Below, piece after piece: positions 1 through 5,306 of a DNA stretch of 9,435 nt. The translations under genes and the position numbers were made by a program. The DNA is taken from NCBI GenBank assembly GCA_044233795.1, contig JBIIJL010000073.1:1-9435 (forward strand), in the 5' to 3' direction. The notes below the pieces were generated by a model. It searched no databases, was not told where the DNA came from, and saw only the letters and a list, made by a program, of their open reading frames with translations. Each line of letters begins with the position of its first letter. Position 1 is the stretch's first letter. This DNA is from JBIIJL01 sp044233795. Lineage in GTDB: Bacteria > Pseudomonadota > Gammaproteobacteria > Legionellales > Legionellaceae.

Positions 1-716
1 TTGCATTCAGGGATATCCAAATAAATGGGGGCGCCACACGCATGATGAACAAGATGTGTAAATAATTCATTTGCAATATTTGGCTCTTGGGCAAATAAAG
101 GGCCTATTTTAAATCCTTGATAGCAAGGACGTATAACACCATACCCCCTCAACTGATTCTGCTTGATATATCCTAAACTTTTTCCACCGACCTGATTTAT
201 CCAACAGGATAAAAATGAGTCGCGACGCGCTGGAAAATATTGCCGGTCATATATGCATAATTGTTCAAAGTCAATGTGACTTAACAGTGTAATAGCGCTA
301 TTTTTTTTAATCACAGGATGTAAACTGTCGCCGTGGTATCGGGCATTGTGATAGGATAATTTATAACCAATACGGGTATATTTAGCTAGCATGTGAACTA
401 CACCGTCAATGCCTGCATTGCGAGCTCCGATATATGCAAGCCTCTCTTTTGTGAGTGCCAGGCCATAACCCTTGCCCCGGTGGATTGGATCAACCATATA
501 AAAACCACAAAATGCAAACTGTTCGTCATAAATTACAGCTGATCCCATGGCAACGATTTTACCATCCAGCTTACCAACAAAAAAACCATTCGGATCCGTC
601 TGATAAAAACATTGAGCATCATGAAGACCAGGGTTCCAACCTTCTTTTTTGGCCCAATTAATTGCGATTGCTACCTCATTTTTATTCATGCGAGATACGA
701 TATACTGATTTTGCAT
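1..716 (-). CDS. GNAT-family N-acetyltransferase, C-terminus outside the window
   Basis: Reading leftward from an ATG at 716, the frame stays open to the window edge, giving 238 residues with no stop. The acetyl-CoA-binding motif A is visible at about residues 88-99 as DPIHRGKGYG, which fits the family pattern R/Q-x-x-G-x-G/A and follows the expected beta-strand (FCGFYMV). The second half contains 'GYGVIRPCYQGFKIGPLFA', which resembles the extra C-terminal domain of YitH-like acetyltransferases (Acetyltransf_18). That assignment is from memory and is less certain than GNAT itself. The protein is expected to be cytoplasmic and to transfer an acetyl group from acetyl-CoA to an amine; the substrate cannot be inferred. 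No convincing Shine-Dalgarno precedes 716, and Met10 (position 689) is a possible alternative start. A TATACT-like -10 lies upstream on the minus strand (751-756) without a good -35. Confidence 0.85.
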   Translation of the reverse strand, partial: MQNQYIVSRMNKNEVAIAINWAKKEGWNPGLHDAQCFYQTDPNGFFVGKLDGKIVAMGSAVIYDEQFAFCGFYMVDPIHRGKGYGLALTKERLAYIGARNAGIDGVVHMLAKYTRIGYKLSYHNARYHGDSLHPVIKKNSAITLLSHIDFEQLCIYDRQYFPARRDSFLSCWINQVGGKSLGYIKQNQLRGYGVIRPCYQGFKIGPLFAQEPNIANELFTHLVHHACGAPIYLDIPEC

Positions 717-929
717 GTTCGATTCACTATCAAATCATTAATATATTGTCAGTATAGTCCTTTATTTATCCACGTGTGCTAGAAGGAAATTTGGTGAAGA
801 GTAACCAACGTATTAGGGCTTGGAACAATTAATGGAGCGAATGTCAACAGCCCCTAACTAAAAGGGTAAAAAAATCAATAAAATTTGGGTTTCAGTCTTC
901 TAGACATCCACCCAAACTCGTGCACAAGA

Positions 930-1307
930 CTATCTAAATGATCGTCGAGAAGCAGGGTCGTTTTTCTTATATAGGGCAACCGCAGCGTCATATTCATCAC
1001 GCCTAGTATGAGCGAATGTGCTGGCAGGAGGCCTATCTGTGCCCTTAGGACCAAAAAGGGATACGTGTGTAACTTGCCTGCGATGAGCTTCACTTTGACG
1101 CATTTCTTCCTTTAGACGCTTCGAATCATGTGTACAGCCTATAAAAGCGAGTGTTCCCAGTGCTATTCCAGAGCATAAAAAGAAAAATTGTGCTGCCGAC
1201 ATTGAGTTTTGAGCTGCGATTTGCTCAGATGAATTCTCTTGATTGGCCTGTGCAACAGCAAAACCGTAACTTGCAAGAGTAGCAGCAACTTGAGTTAATA
1301 TTGTCAT
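930..1307 (-). CDS. small hypothetical membrane protein
   Basis: This is a 125-residue frame that I do not recognise. Residues 1-19 (MTILTQVAATLASYGFAVA) are weakly hydrophobic. A clear membrane segment follows at about residues 40-58 (QFFFLCSGIALGTLAFIGC). The C-terminal ~65 residues are hydrophilic and basic (KRLKEEMRQSEAHRRQ, then a tail ending SRRSFR), so they probably sit in the cytoplasm. A modest Shine-Dalgarno-like TAGGTA lies about 7 bases before the ATG. A second frame on the same strand (875-1093) overlaps it, but lacks a ribosome binding site and protein-like composition, so I prefer this one. The gene stands alone between a GNAT gene on the same strand and a long non-coding stretch. 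No function can be assigned. Confidence 0.5.
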   Translation of the reverse strand: MTILTQVAATLASYGFAVAQANQENSSEQIAAQNSMSAAQFFFLCSGIALGTLAFIGCTHDSKRLKEEMRQSEAHRRQVTHVSLFGPKGTDRPPASTFAHTRRDEYDAAVALYKKNDPASRRSFR

Positions 1308-1813
1308 TGTATTTTACCTATGTTGAATAGTAAGTTTTTGTGCTCTCATTAAAAATAAATGTTTAAGATTTATGCCGAGCGAGTGAGTCGTGAATTATTA
1401 AAAAGACATCTACACTGGCATCAGCTCAAGAAGGATCTTTCTTTAACGTCGTCTTAAAATATATTAATGACAGTCGTCTAAAATCTAACATCAAAATATT
1501 AAGGAAACATTAAGCATTAAGCATTAAGCATTAAGCGTGCTTTTCCTTGCAAATCGCAGTAAATCAATACTTGTTGTGATCGTGCCCCACCGCTCTGGGA
1601 TGAATAGTACAATTTTATTCATCTTGTATTACAATGGCCATCATTATCACCTGCACAGATAAAGTTATGACATTTTTTATAAAAGCATATTCTGTAAATA
1701 TACAAGCTTCAATTATGGCGACCGGTCCGCTTTGGGGGGGATTGTAAATCTCTGATTTAACGACAAAAAAATACTTTTCTGGCATTATACGTTCTTTTAT
1801 TGATTATGAAAAA
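1308..1813. other. 506-base non-coding stretch
   Basis: No convincing coding frame on either strand. It holds the upstream region of the divergent genes at 1307 (minus) and 1814 (plus). Visible structures are a perfect tandem heptamer array at 1508-1535 and a 7-bp inverted repeat GATGAAT/ATTCATC at 1599-1605 and 1617-1623 with an 11-base loop. A run of seven G lies near 1734-1740. No RNA gene or clear sigma-70 promoter pair was recognised. Confidence 0.6.
1508..1535. repeat. tandem repeat (CATTAAG)x4
   Basis: Four consecutive perfect copies of the heptamer CATTAAG occupy 28 bases, bounded by AAA on the left and CGTGC on the right. Short perfect tandem arrays of this kind are prone to change copy number by slipped-strand mispairing. 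It lies about 280 bases before the dipeptidase start and about 200 bases before the start of the minus-strand hypothetical gene, so it could sit in the control region of either. No function is shown. Confidence 0.9.
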
Positions 1814-2569
1814 ATGCGTTCCATACAATATTGGCTAATTGTTATGCTGTGGGGAATAGTAATGTCTAGTTATGCAGTTGAACAACACACTATTTTGCTA
1901 ATTGCAGATCCTAAAATACTATCCGTCCCTACAATAGATAACCATGAGTTAATGATTGATTTAAAAAATCAGCAGACGATAGCATACGGACCTTCTCCTG
2001 AAATCCCTAATAACACCGATTACACTCAATTACGCAAGACGGTCTATAAAAAGTTAATCAAAGCACAAAATATATTACCAAAAGGATTTAACTTTTGCCT
2101 ATATGAAGGATATCGTAGCCTGCAATTACAAAAAAAATTATTCGATGAACGTTATGCGCGTATTAAAGCAATACATCCTGGATGGTCACAGCGTCAGTTA
2201 TTTGATGAGACAACCAAACTAGTTTCGCCTGTTGTCAATATCGATGGTTCCAGTAATATTCCACCACACTCTACCGGTGGCGCCATAGACGTCTATTTAG
2301 TCGATGACCATGGAAAAGCCATGGACATGGGGATCCATCCCAAAGATTGGATGGAAGATGCACATGGCTTTTTATCCTTAACAACCTCACAAGTCATTTC
2401 TGAAAATGCAAAACAATATCGCCAGATCATGAGCAATGCGCTATTAGCCGTTGGATTTGTTAATTATCCCACTGAATACTGGCATTGGTCATATGGTGAT
2501 AGGTATTGGGCTTACTATCACCATAAGCCACACGCCATATATAATAGCGTTCATAATCCCAAACCCTGA
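1814..2569 (+). CDS. ddpX: secreted D-alanyl-D-alanine dipeptidase (VanX/DdpX family, peptidase M15D)
   Basis: A 251-residue zinc dipeptidase that hydrolyses D-Ala-D-Ala. The family pattern is complete: H152 and D159 in PPHSTGGAIDVYL (H-x6-D), E221 and H224 in EYWHW (E-x-x-H), and R101 in EGYRS, the counterpart of the VanX arginine that supports catalysis. H152, D159 and H224 should bind zinc and E221 should be the catalytic base. Residues 1-21 (MRSIQYWLIVMLWGIVMSSYA, cleavage after SYA) form a signal peptide, so the enzyme should act in the periplasm, probably on dipeptide released from peptidoglycan turnover, like Salmonella PcgL rather than cytoplasmic VanX of resistance clusters. No vanH/vanA partner is visible. 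The ATG at 1814 lacks a good Shine-Dalgarno. An ATG at 1806 is out of frame. The stop codon overlaps the ribosome binding site of the next gene, implying one operon. Confidence 0.9.
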   Translation: MRSIQYWLIVMLWGIVMSSYAVEQHTILLIADPKILSVPTIDNHELMIDLKNQQTIAYGPSPEIPNNTDYTQLRKTVYKKLIKAQNILPKGFNFCLYEGYRSLQLQKKLFDERYARIKAIHPGWSQRQLFDETTKLVSPVVNIDGSSNIPPHSTGGAIDVYLVDDHGKAMDMGIHPKDWMEDAHGFLSLTTSQVISENAKQYRQIMSNALLAVGFVNYPTEYWHWSYGDRYWAYYHHKPHAIYNSVHNPKP

Positions 2570-2571
2570 GG
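2568..2571 (+). promoter_or_regulatory. Shine-Dalgarno GAGG deciding the VOC gene start at 2578
   Basis: GAGG overlaps the TGA stop of the dipeptidase gene (2567-2569) and lies 6 bases before the ATG at 2578. This placement argues that the VOC protein begins at 2578 and is translated by coupling to the dipeptidase, not at the downstream ATG at 2603, which has no ribosome binding site. Confidence 0.7.
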
Positions 2572-2577
2572 TTTTCT

Positions 2578-2959
2578 ATGCTTAAAAAAAATTGCTTTTA
2601 CAATGTATCCCGTGATTGATATTCGACGCGCCCAAGCTTTTTATCGCGAGCACTTTAATTTGGTTCCTTCGAAATTATCGGTTCATGGTCAATGGGTTGA
2701 ATATGATCTACCAGGTGGCGGTTGTTTTGCGATCACCACACTCGCTGAGGGAGTAAAGCCCTGTGCAAATGCTGGTGGAACAATCGCGTTTGAGGTCGAT
2801 AACTTAGAGCGCCTCATAGAAAAACTGAAAATGGATGGCGTGGAAATCAAATTAGATATTTTTTCATCACCTGTTTGCCGTATGGCTGTTGTTTTAGACT
2901 CTGAGGGTAATGCAATTACACTGCATCAATTAAATGATGGTGTATTCGTTCGACCCTAG
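2578..2959 (+). CDS. VOC (glyoxalase/bleomycin-resistance fold) protein, frameshifted near its start
   Basis: The uninterrupted frame runs from an ATG at 2603 to the TAG at 2959 (118 residues). It shows VOC-superfamily features: YPVIDIRRAQAFYREHFNL at the N-terminus (first beta-alpha unit) and DSEGNAITLHQLN at the C-terminus, whose Glu is typically a metal ligand. The ATG at 2578 has a good Shine-Dalgarno, but in its frame it reads only 13 codons before a stop. Removing one A from the A8 tract at 2584-2591 gives MLKKIAFTMYPVIDI, which is exactly the usual VOC N-terminus. The present sequence is therefore a one-base insertion relative to the ancestral gene. It may be a real mutation, a slippage-corrected gene or a sequencing error. 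Substrate unknown; the protein lacks a signal peptide and should be cytoplasmic. It follows the dipeptidase directly, and its stop codon lies inside an inverted repeat. Confidence 0.8.
2584..2591 (+). other. A8 homopolymer at the frameshift site
   Basis: Eight consecutive A follow ATGCTT. With seven A the frame joins the VOC coding sequence; with eight it terminates after 13 codons. A tracts of this length can support transcriptional slippage or phase switching, and are also common sites of indel error. Confidence 0.85.
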
Positions 2960-2980
2960 AGCGTGTTGACAGTTGCTCTA
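2957..2980. repeat. inverted repeat TAGAGC...GCTCTA at the VOC stop codon
   Basis: TAGAGC (2957-2962) and GCTCTA (2975-2980) are perfect 6-bp inverted arms enclosing GTGTTGACAGTT. The VOC stop codon TAG is part of the left arm. A similar motif, TGTTGACATTCGCTCC, occurs on the minus strand at about 839-854, which suggests a dispersed short repeat or mobile-element end rather than a gene-specific site. Confidence 0.5.
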
Positions 2981-2990
2981 CAACGCCAAC

Positions 2991-3028
2991 GTGACGAGGC
3001 TTGTCCGCGTCACCCAGAAGATCTCTGG
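2991..3028 (+). terminator. two adjacent hairpins downstream of the dipeptidase-VOC pair
   Basis: The first hairpin pairs GTGACG (2991-2996) with CGTCAC (3008-3013), and GG with CC inside, leaving a 5-base loop. The second pairs CCAGA (3014-3018) with TCTGG (3024-3028). There is only a short T5 tract further on (3041-3045), so Rho-independent termination is uncertain. The GC-rich style also resembles dispersed palindromic repeats. Confidence 0.4.
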
Positions 3029-3085
3029 ATACCATGGACTTTTTAGAACATTATATATACATTAGGTGACGTATACGTACCCCCC

Positions 3086-3123
3086 CCACGTCATCCCGAG
3101 CCTGAGAGATCGTCACAAAATTT
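3086..3123 (+). repeat. left terminal inverted repeat of the IS4-like remnant
   Basis: A 38-base segment matches the reverse complement of 3656-3693 at 33 of 38 positions by hand alignment. It includes the IS10-like terminus CTGAGAGATC from 3102 and an outer part CCACGTCATCCCGAGC. Confidence 0.8.
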
Positions 3124-3677
3124 TCCCATAGATTAATTGGCCATTAATTAATCTTATCCAATAATCAAACGCAACTTCCGTTGCTTGTTCATAAGCTTCT
3201 TCCACAGAACGCCATTTACCTTCATAAAAATAATTTCCCCCATTTGCTCGCAATAGATAAATACCTTCAGCGTATGAAAGACAGCTCCAATCTACAGAAA
3301 TAACAGAGTTGTTTTATGAATCATGAGTTTATTAATTTCTTTATCAATCACGGGTATTTCTTGATGCAGGTACTTGTTGCCTAATAATCGATCCATTTTG
3401 AGTATTTGATGCCGCTCTTTTGCTTTCCCTTTAAAATTTCTCCCTAGGCTACTTAATGTTTAGCTTGCACCTTCCATTAATACATCGACAGCACCAAATA
3501 AAACAGTCTGACGTTTTTTATGCATAAATGAAAACGTGTCTTTGAAGTAATTTTGTAATAAAATTTCTTTGCGCATCACAATTCCTCTTATATTTTTTGG
3601 CGAAATCATTAGATCATGAACTGCGCTGCGCATCTAGCTTTTGCCCCCGTTTTCTAATTTTTGTGACGATACATCAG
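3102..3677 (-). mobile_element. internally deleted IS4-family (IS10-like) insertion sequence
   Basis: The left end begins CTGAGAGATCGTCACAAAAT and the right end, read inward, begins CTGATGTATCGTCACAAAAA. These resemble the known IS10 terminus CTGAGAGATCCCCTCATAAT. Between them, on the minus strand, lies a decayed IS4-type transposase. The span is 576 bases against about 1.3 kb for a full IS10-like element, so much of the catalytic core is gone. The inverted similarity continues outside these ends for about 16 bases on each side (3086-3101 and 3678-3693). The adjacent 9-mers ATCCCGAGC and GCTCGGGAT are inverted rather than directly repeated, so no normal 9-bp target duplication is seen. Confidence 0.7.
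3113..3576 (-). pseudogene. IS4-family transposase remnant
   Basis: An ATG at 3576 preceded by AGAGGA is an intact-looking translation start. The first 38 codons (MRKEILLQNYFKDTFSFMHK onward) are followed by an in-frame TAA at 3460-3462, replacing what should be a Leu codon before the IS4 signature TLSSLGRNFKGKAKERHQI and MDRLLGNKYLHQE. These match the IS10 transposase N-terminal segment (LTELGRNL, KRIDRLLGN). A frameshift near 3300-3320 then leads into VISVDWSCLSYAEGIYLLRA, containing the first catalytic aspartate (VDWS, 3284-3295). No second Asp or Glu motif follows. The frame ends at a TGA at 3113-3115 inside the left inverted repeat. The gene is non-functional because of a nonsense codon, a frameshift and an internal deletion. 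Confidence 0.75.
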
Positions 3678-3693
3678 GCTCGGGATAACGTGG
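3656..3693 (-). repeat. right terminal inverted repeat of the IS4-like remnant
   Basis: Partner of the left repeat at 3086-3123. Read on the minus strand it begins CCACGTTATCCCGAGCCTGA. It ends 10 bases before the SemiSWEET stop codon, so the element sits tightly against that gene's 3' end. Confidence 0.8.
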
Positions 3694-3703
3694 AGAATTA
3701 CAA

Positions 3704-3961
3704 TTAACTTCTATTTTTTACCACCACAATCAAAACAGGAAAAGCTAAAGTAAATGTGATGACATTCGCTATGAGTATTGCCATATCCTTAACAAGTATG
3801 CCGTAAATTATCCAACATATGACACCGGTTACAAAAATCAAATACATTGGCAGAGAAATTCCATCTGTTTGCTTGTCTCTTATTACTTGAATCACTTGTG
3901 GAATAAATGCCATTGACGTGAGAAATGCTGCTATAAAGCCAACGATAATAATGTAATTCAT
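3704..3961 (-). CDS. SemiSWEET-family transporter (PQ-loop / MtN3 protein)
   Basis: An 85-residue protein with three membrane helices at about residues 5-24, 38-57 and 61-82. The PQ motif (IPQVIQVIRDKQTDGIS, P21-Q22) closes helix 1, and GVICWIIYGILVKDMAILIANVI carries the family's W-x-x-Y-G and central Asn positions. SemiSWEETs are bacterial half-size relatives of SWEET sugar transporters. They work as dimers in the inner membrane and allow facilitated, usually sugar, movement; the substrate here is unknown. I chose ATG 3961 because GAGTGG lies 5 bases before it. A GTG at 3970 in the same frame would add three residues. A frame at 3789-3974 is a shadow. The gene ends 10 bases from the IS4-like right repeat and appears monocistronic. 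Confidence 0.85.
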   Translation of the reverse strand: MNYIIIVGFIAAFLTSMAFIPQVIQVIRDKQTDGISLPMYLIFVTGVICWIIYGILVKDMAILIANVITFTLAFPVLIVVVKNRS

Positions 3962-4174
3962 AGATACCACTCATGGTTTTGGTAATGCAGGAGCTGCTAT
4001 AAATTCATGCTGAATCTATAGCAACATAGCGGGATTTCTCTTTAAGATATTTACCCTACAGCATAAGTAACTTGACTGCAAATTTATTTTTCGAAAAAGC
4101 CAATTTTTTGACACAAAAACAGTCGCGTAAGTCCTTGAGTCGTGACTGAACATGTTCTGTTTACCGTTCAATGC

Positions 4175-4320
4175 TACATTCTTTTTTTTTGCCCTGAAAT
4201 CACGATTCCATTCTAAGCCCGAGTTCCCTTGATGTAGCACGAATATCACTACCATTTAACCCAATATCAATAATGCTCTGGTTTAATGGCGATATTGTGG
4301 TAATTTGTTGAGATTGGATT
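4175..4320 (-). pseudogene. IS1-family InsA (orfA) remnant
   Basis: Read leftward from about 4319, one frame gives ITTISPLNQSIIDIGLNGSD followed by IRATSRELGL. This resembles the IS1 InsA segment 'IIDMAMNG...RATARIMGVGLNTV', the DNA-binding helix-turn-helix. After a one-base shift near 4214-4216, the next frame continues GLEWNRDFRAKKKN, which fits the end of that helix (compare N-T-V-I-R-x-L-K-K in relatives). The zinc-finger CxxC part upstream and the InsB part downstream are not recognisable. This is short, degenerate evidence resting on a hand comparison with remembered family sequences. Confidence 0.5.
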
Positions 4321-4363
4321 TGTCGGGGCAGGACATAACGTTGCTATGACGGAGTATTTAACT

Positions 4364-4369
4364 AAGGAG
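4364..4369 (+). promoter_or_regulatory. Shine-Dalgarno AAGGAG deciding the start at 4378
   Basis: AAGGAG lies 8 bases before the ATG at 4378 and overlaps an in-frame GTG at 4369. The overlap rules out the GTG as the start and fixes the MKKIILWG N-terminus with its signal peptide. Confidence 0.85.
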
Positions 4370-4377
4370 TGGTTTAT

Positions 4378-5289
4378 ATGAAAAAAATTATATTATGGGG
4401 CCTTTTGATGGGCTTGGCCGTAACCAATGCTTTTTGTGGCGGCATGATGAGCACCGGTTCGGCGATCGGGGCCAATAAATCCATTGTGCCAAAATCAGCT
4501 TTTTTTGGCGGACTAGGCGGAGGCTGGAGTTCGGGCAGTTTTGGGAATCAGGATGTTTATGGCAAGGGAACATCCTATAGCCCGCCTTACGGAATTAATT
4601 CGGCGCAAGTCGGATCAGCCGCCGGATCAACCGGCCTTGAGCTGAACTCTCAATCGGCCCTGACGCCCATAATACAAGCCGGATATTTCCAGCATTTCTC
4701 AGGGAGTCAGTGGATGAAGGGAGGTAAAATTTCATACAGTTACTTGGATATAGGATCTGCCAACAGCCAACAGCAGATCCCGCAAGCGGGTGGGTTTACC
4801 CAAAATGGAGCGTACACGCCATTCACTGGTAATTACCTTGTCCAATCCTACCGGCAGACTATTAATCAGCAAATATCGCTGATTCCGTTAATCGGCCGAT
4901 CGTTTGAAAGAAGCTATGTGTATTTGGGAATCGGTCCGACTACTGTCCAAACAAAGACCTTAATTGAGAATATCACCGGATTCGAAAGCGCTGCAGTCAT
5001 CCCCACTACTCCTACTGGAATCGGCCTAGGCGAAAAATATTCAACAACCCAATGGTTGTTTGGTGGCGCTGCCATGTTAGGCGCCACGTACTTTATAGAA
5101 CCCACCTGGTTCATTGATATCAGCTACACGTACTCGATGACGGGGACAACAACAAGTAGCTGGGGTGGGCCGTGGACGGATACTGACATTGCGCGCAATT
5201 ACGTAGCGCGCACCGGAACTAACACTGGAACGAGTTCAGGGAGCGTGAATATCCAAGCATTAGTGATAACGATTAATAAGGTTTTTTGA
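4378..5289 (+). CDS. outer-membrane beta-barrel protein, Legionella-type, paralog 1
   Basis: A 303-residue protein. Residues 1-20 form a signal peptide (MKKIILWGLLMGLAVTNAFC). The mature N-terminus carries the family signature VPKSAFFGGLGGGWSSGSFG. The rest has the alternating aromatic pattern of membrane strands, for example PIIQAGYFQHFSGSQW, KISYSYLDIG, LIPLIGRSFERSYVYLGIGP and WFIDISYTYSM. It ends with ITINKVF, the C-terminal phenylalanine strand recognised by the BAM complex. I recall the SAFFGGLG signature from Legionella hypothetical outer-membrane proteins; its role is unknown. The downstream gene is a clear paralog starting 17 bases after the stop, so the two are probably co-transcribed. 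G+C is visibly higher than in neighbouring genes (29 of 60 in line 4801-4860 against 22 of 60 in line 7021-7080), suggesting a different origin. Confidence 0.75.
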   Translation: MKKIILWGLLMGLAVTNAFCGGMMSTGSAIGANKSIVPKSAFFGGLGGGWSSGSFGNQDVYGKGTSYSPPYGINSAQVGSAAGSTGLELNSQSALTPIIQAGYFQHFSGSQWMKGGKISYSYLDIGSANSQQQIPQAGGFTQNGAYTPFTGNYLVQSYRQTINQQISLIPLIGRSFERSYVYLGIGPTTVQTKTLIENITGFESAAVIPTTPTGIGLGEKYSTTQWLFGGAAMLGATYFIEPTWFIDISYTYSMTGTTTSSWGGPWTDTDIARNYVARTGTNTGTSSGSVNIQALVITINKVF

Positions 5290-5293
5290 TCTC

Positions 5294-5300
5294 AGGGGGG
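5294..5300 (+). promoter_or_regulatory. Shine-Dalgarno AGGGGGG deciding the start at 5307
   Basis: AGGGGGG lies 6 bases before ATG 5307. An in-frame ATG at 5286 overlaps the preceding gene's end but has no Shine-Dalgarno and would place seven polar residues before the signal peptide, so 5307 is preferred. Confidence 0.8.
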
Positions 5301-5306
5301 CGGATC

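Larger units (their letters stand above)
3962..4377. other. 416-base intergenic region with IS1-type remnant
   Basis: Divergent spacer between SemiSWEET (minus) and the first outer-membrane gene (plus). It contains the InsA-like remnant listed separately and must also hold both genes' promoters. The minus-strand frame at 4016-4255 is open for 79 codons, but its middle is out-of-frame transposase and the rest is not protein-like, so I do not call it a gene. No clear -35/-10 pair was found. Confidence 0.5.

Noticed and set aside
455..661. 68-codon plus-strand frame
   Set aside because: It lies entirely antisense to the GNAT coding sequence and has the composition of a shadow frame.
875..1093. 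72-codon minus-strand frame overlapping the hypothetical membrane gene
   Set aside because: It overlaps a better-supported frame on the same strand and has no ribosome binding site or recognisable domain.
1599..1623. 7-bp inverted repeat GATGAAT/ATTCATC as a possible operator
   Set aside because: The arms are short, AT-rich and far (~190 bases) from the dipeptidase start; chance is likely.
3069..3087. 10-bp palindrome ACGTATACGT followed by eight C, beside the IS4-like left end
   Set aside because: Short and isolated; it could be a local junction scar but offers nothing testable from this window alone.
4016..4255. 79-codon open frame on the minus strand
   Set aside because: Its start lies inside the IS1-type remnant in the wrong frame for the first half, it lacks a ribosome binding site, and the C-terminal part is not protein-like.
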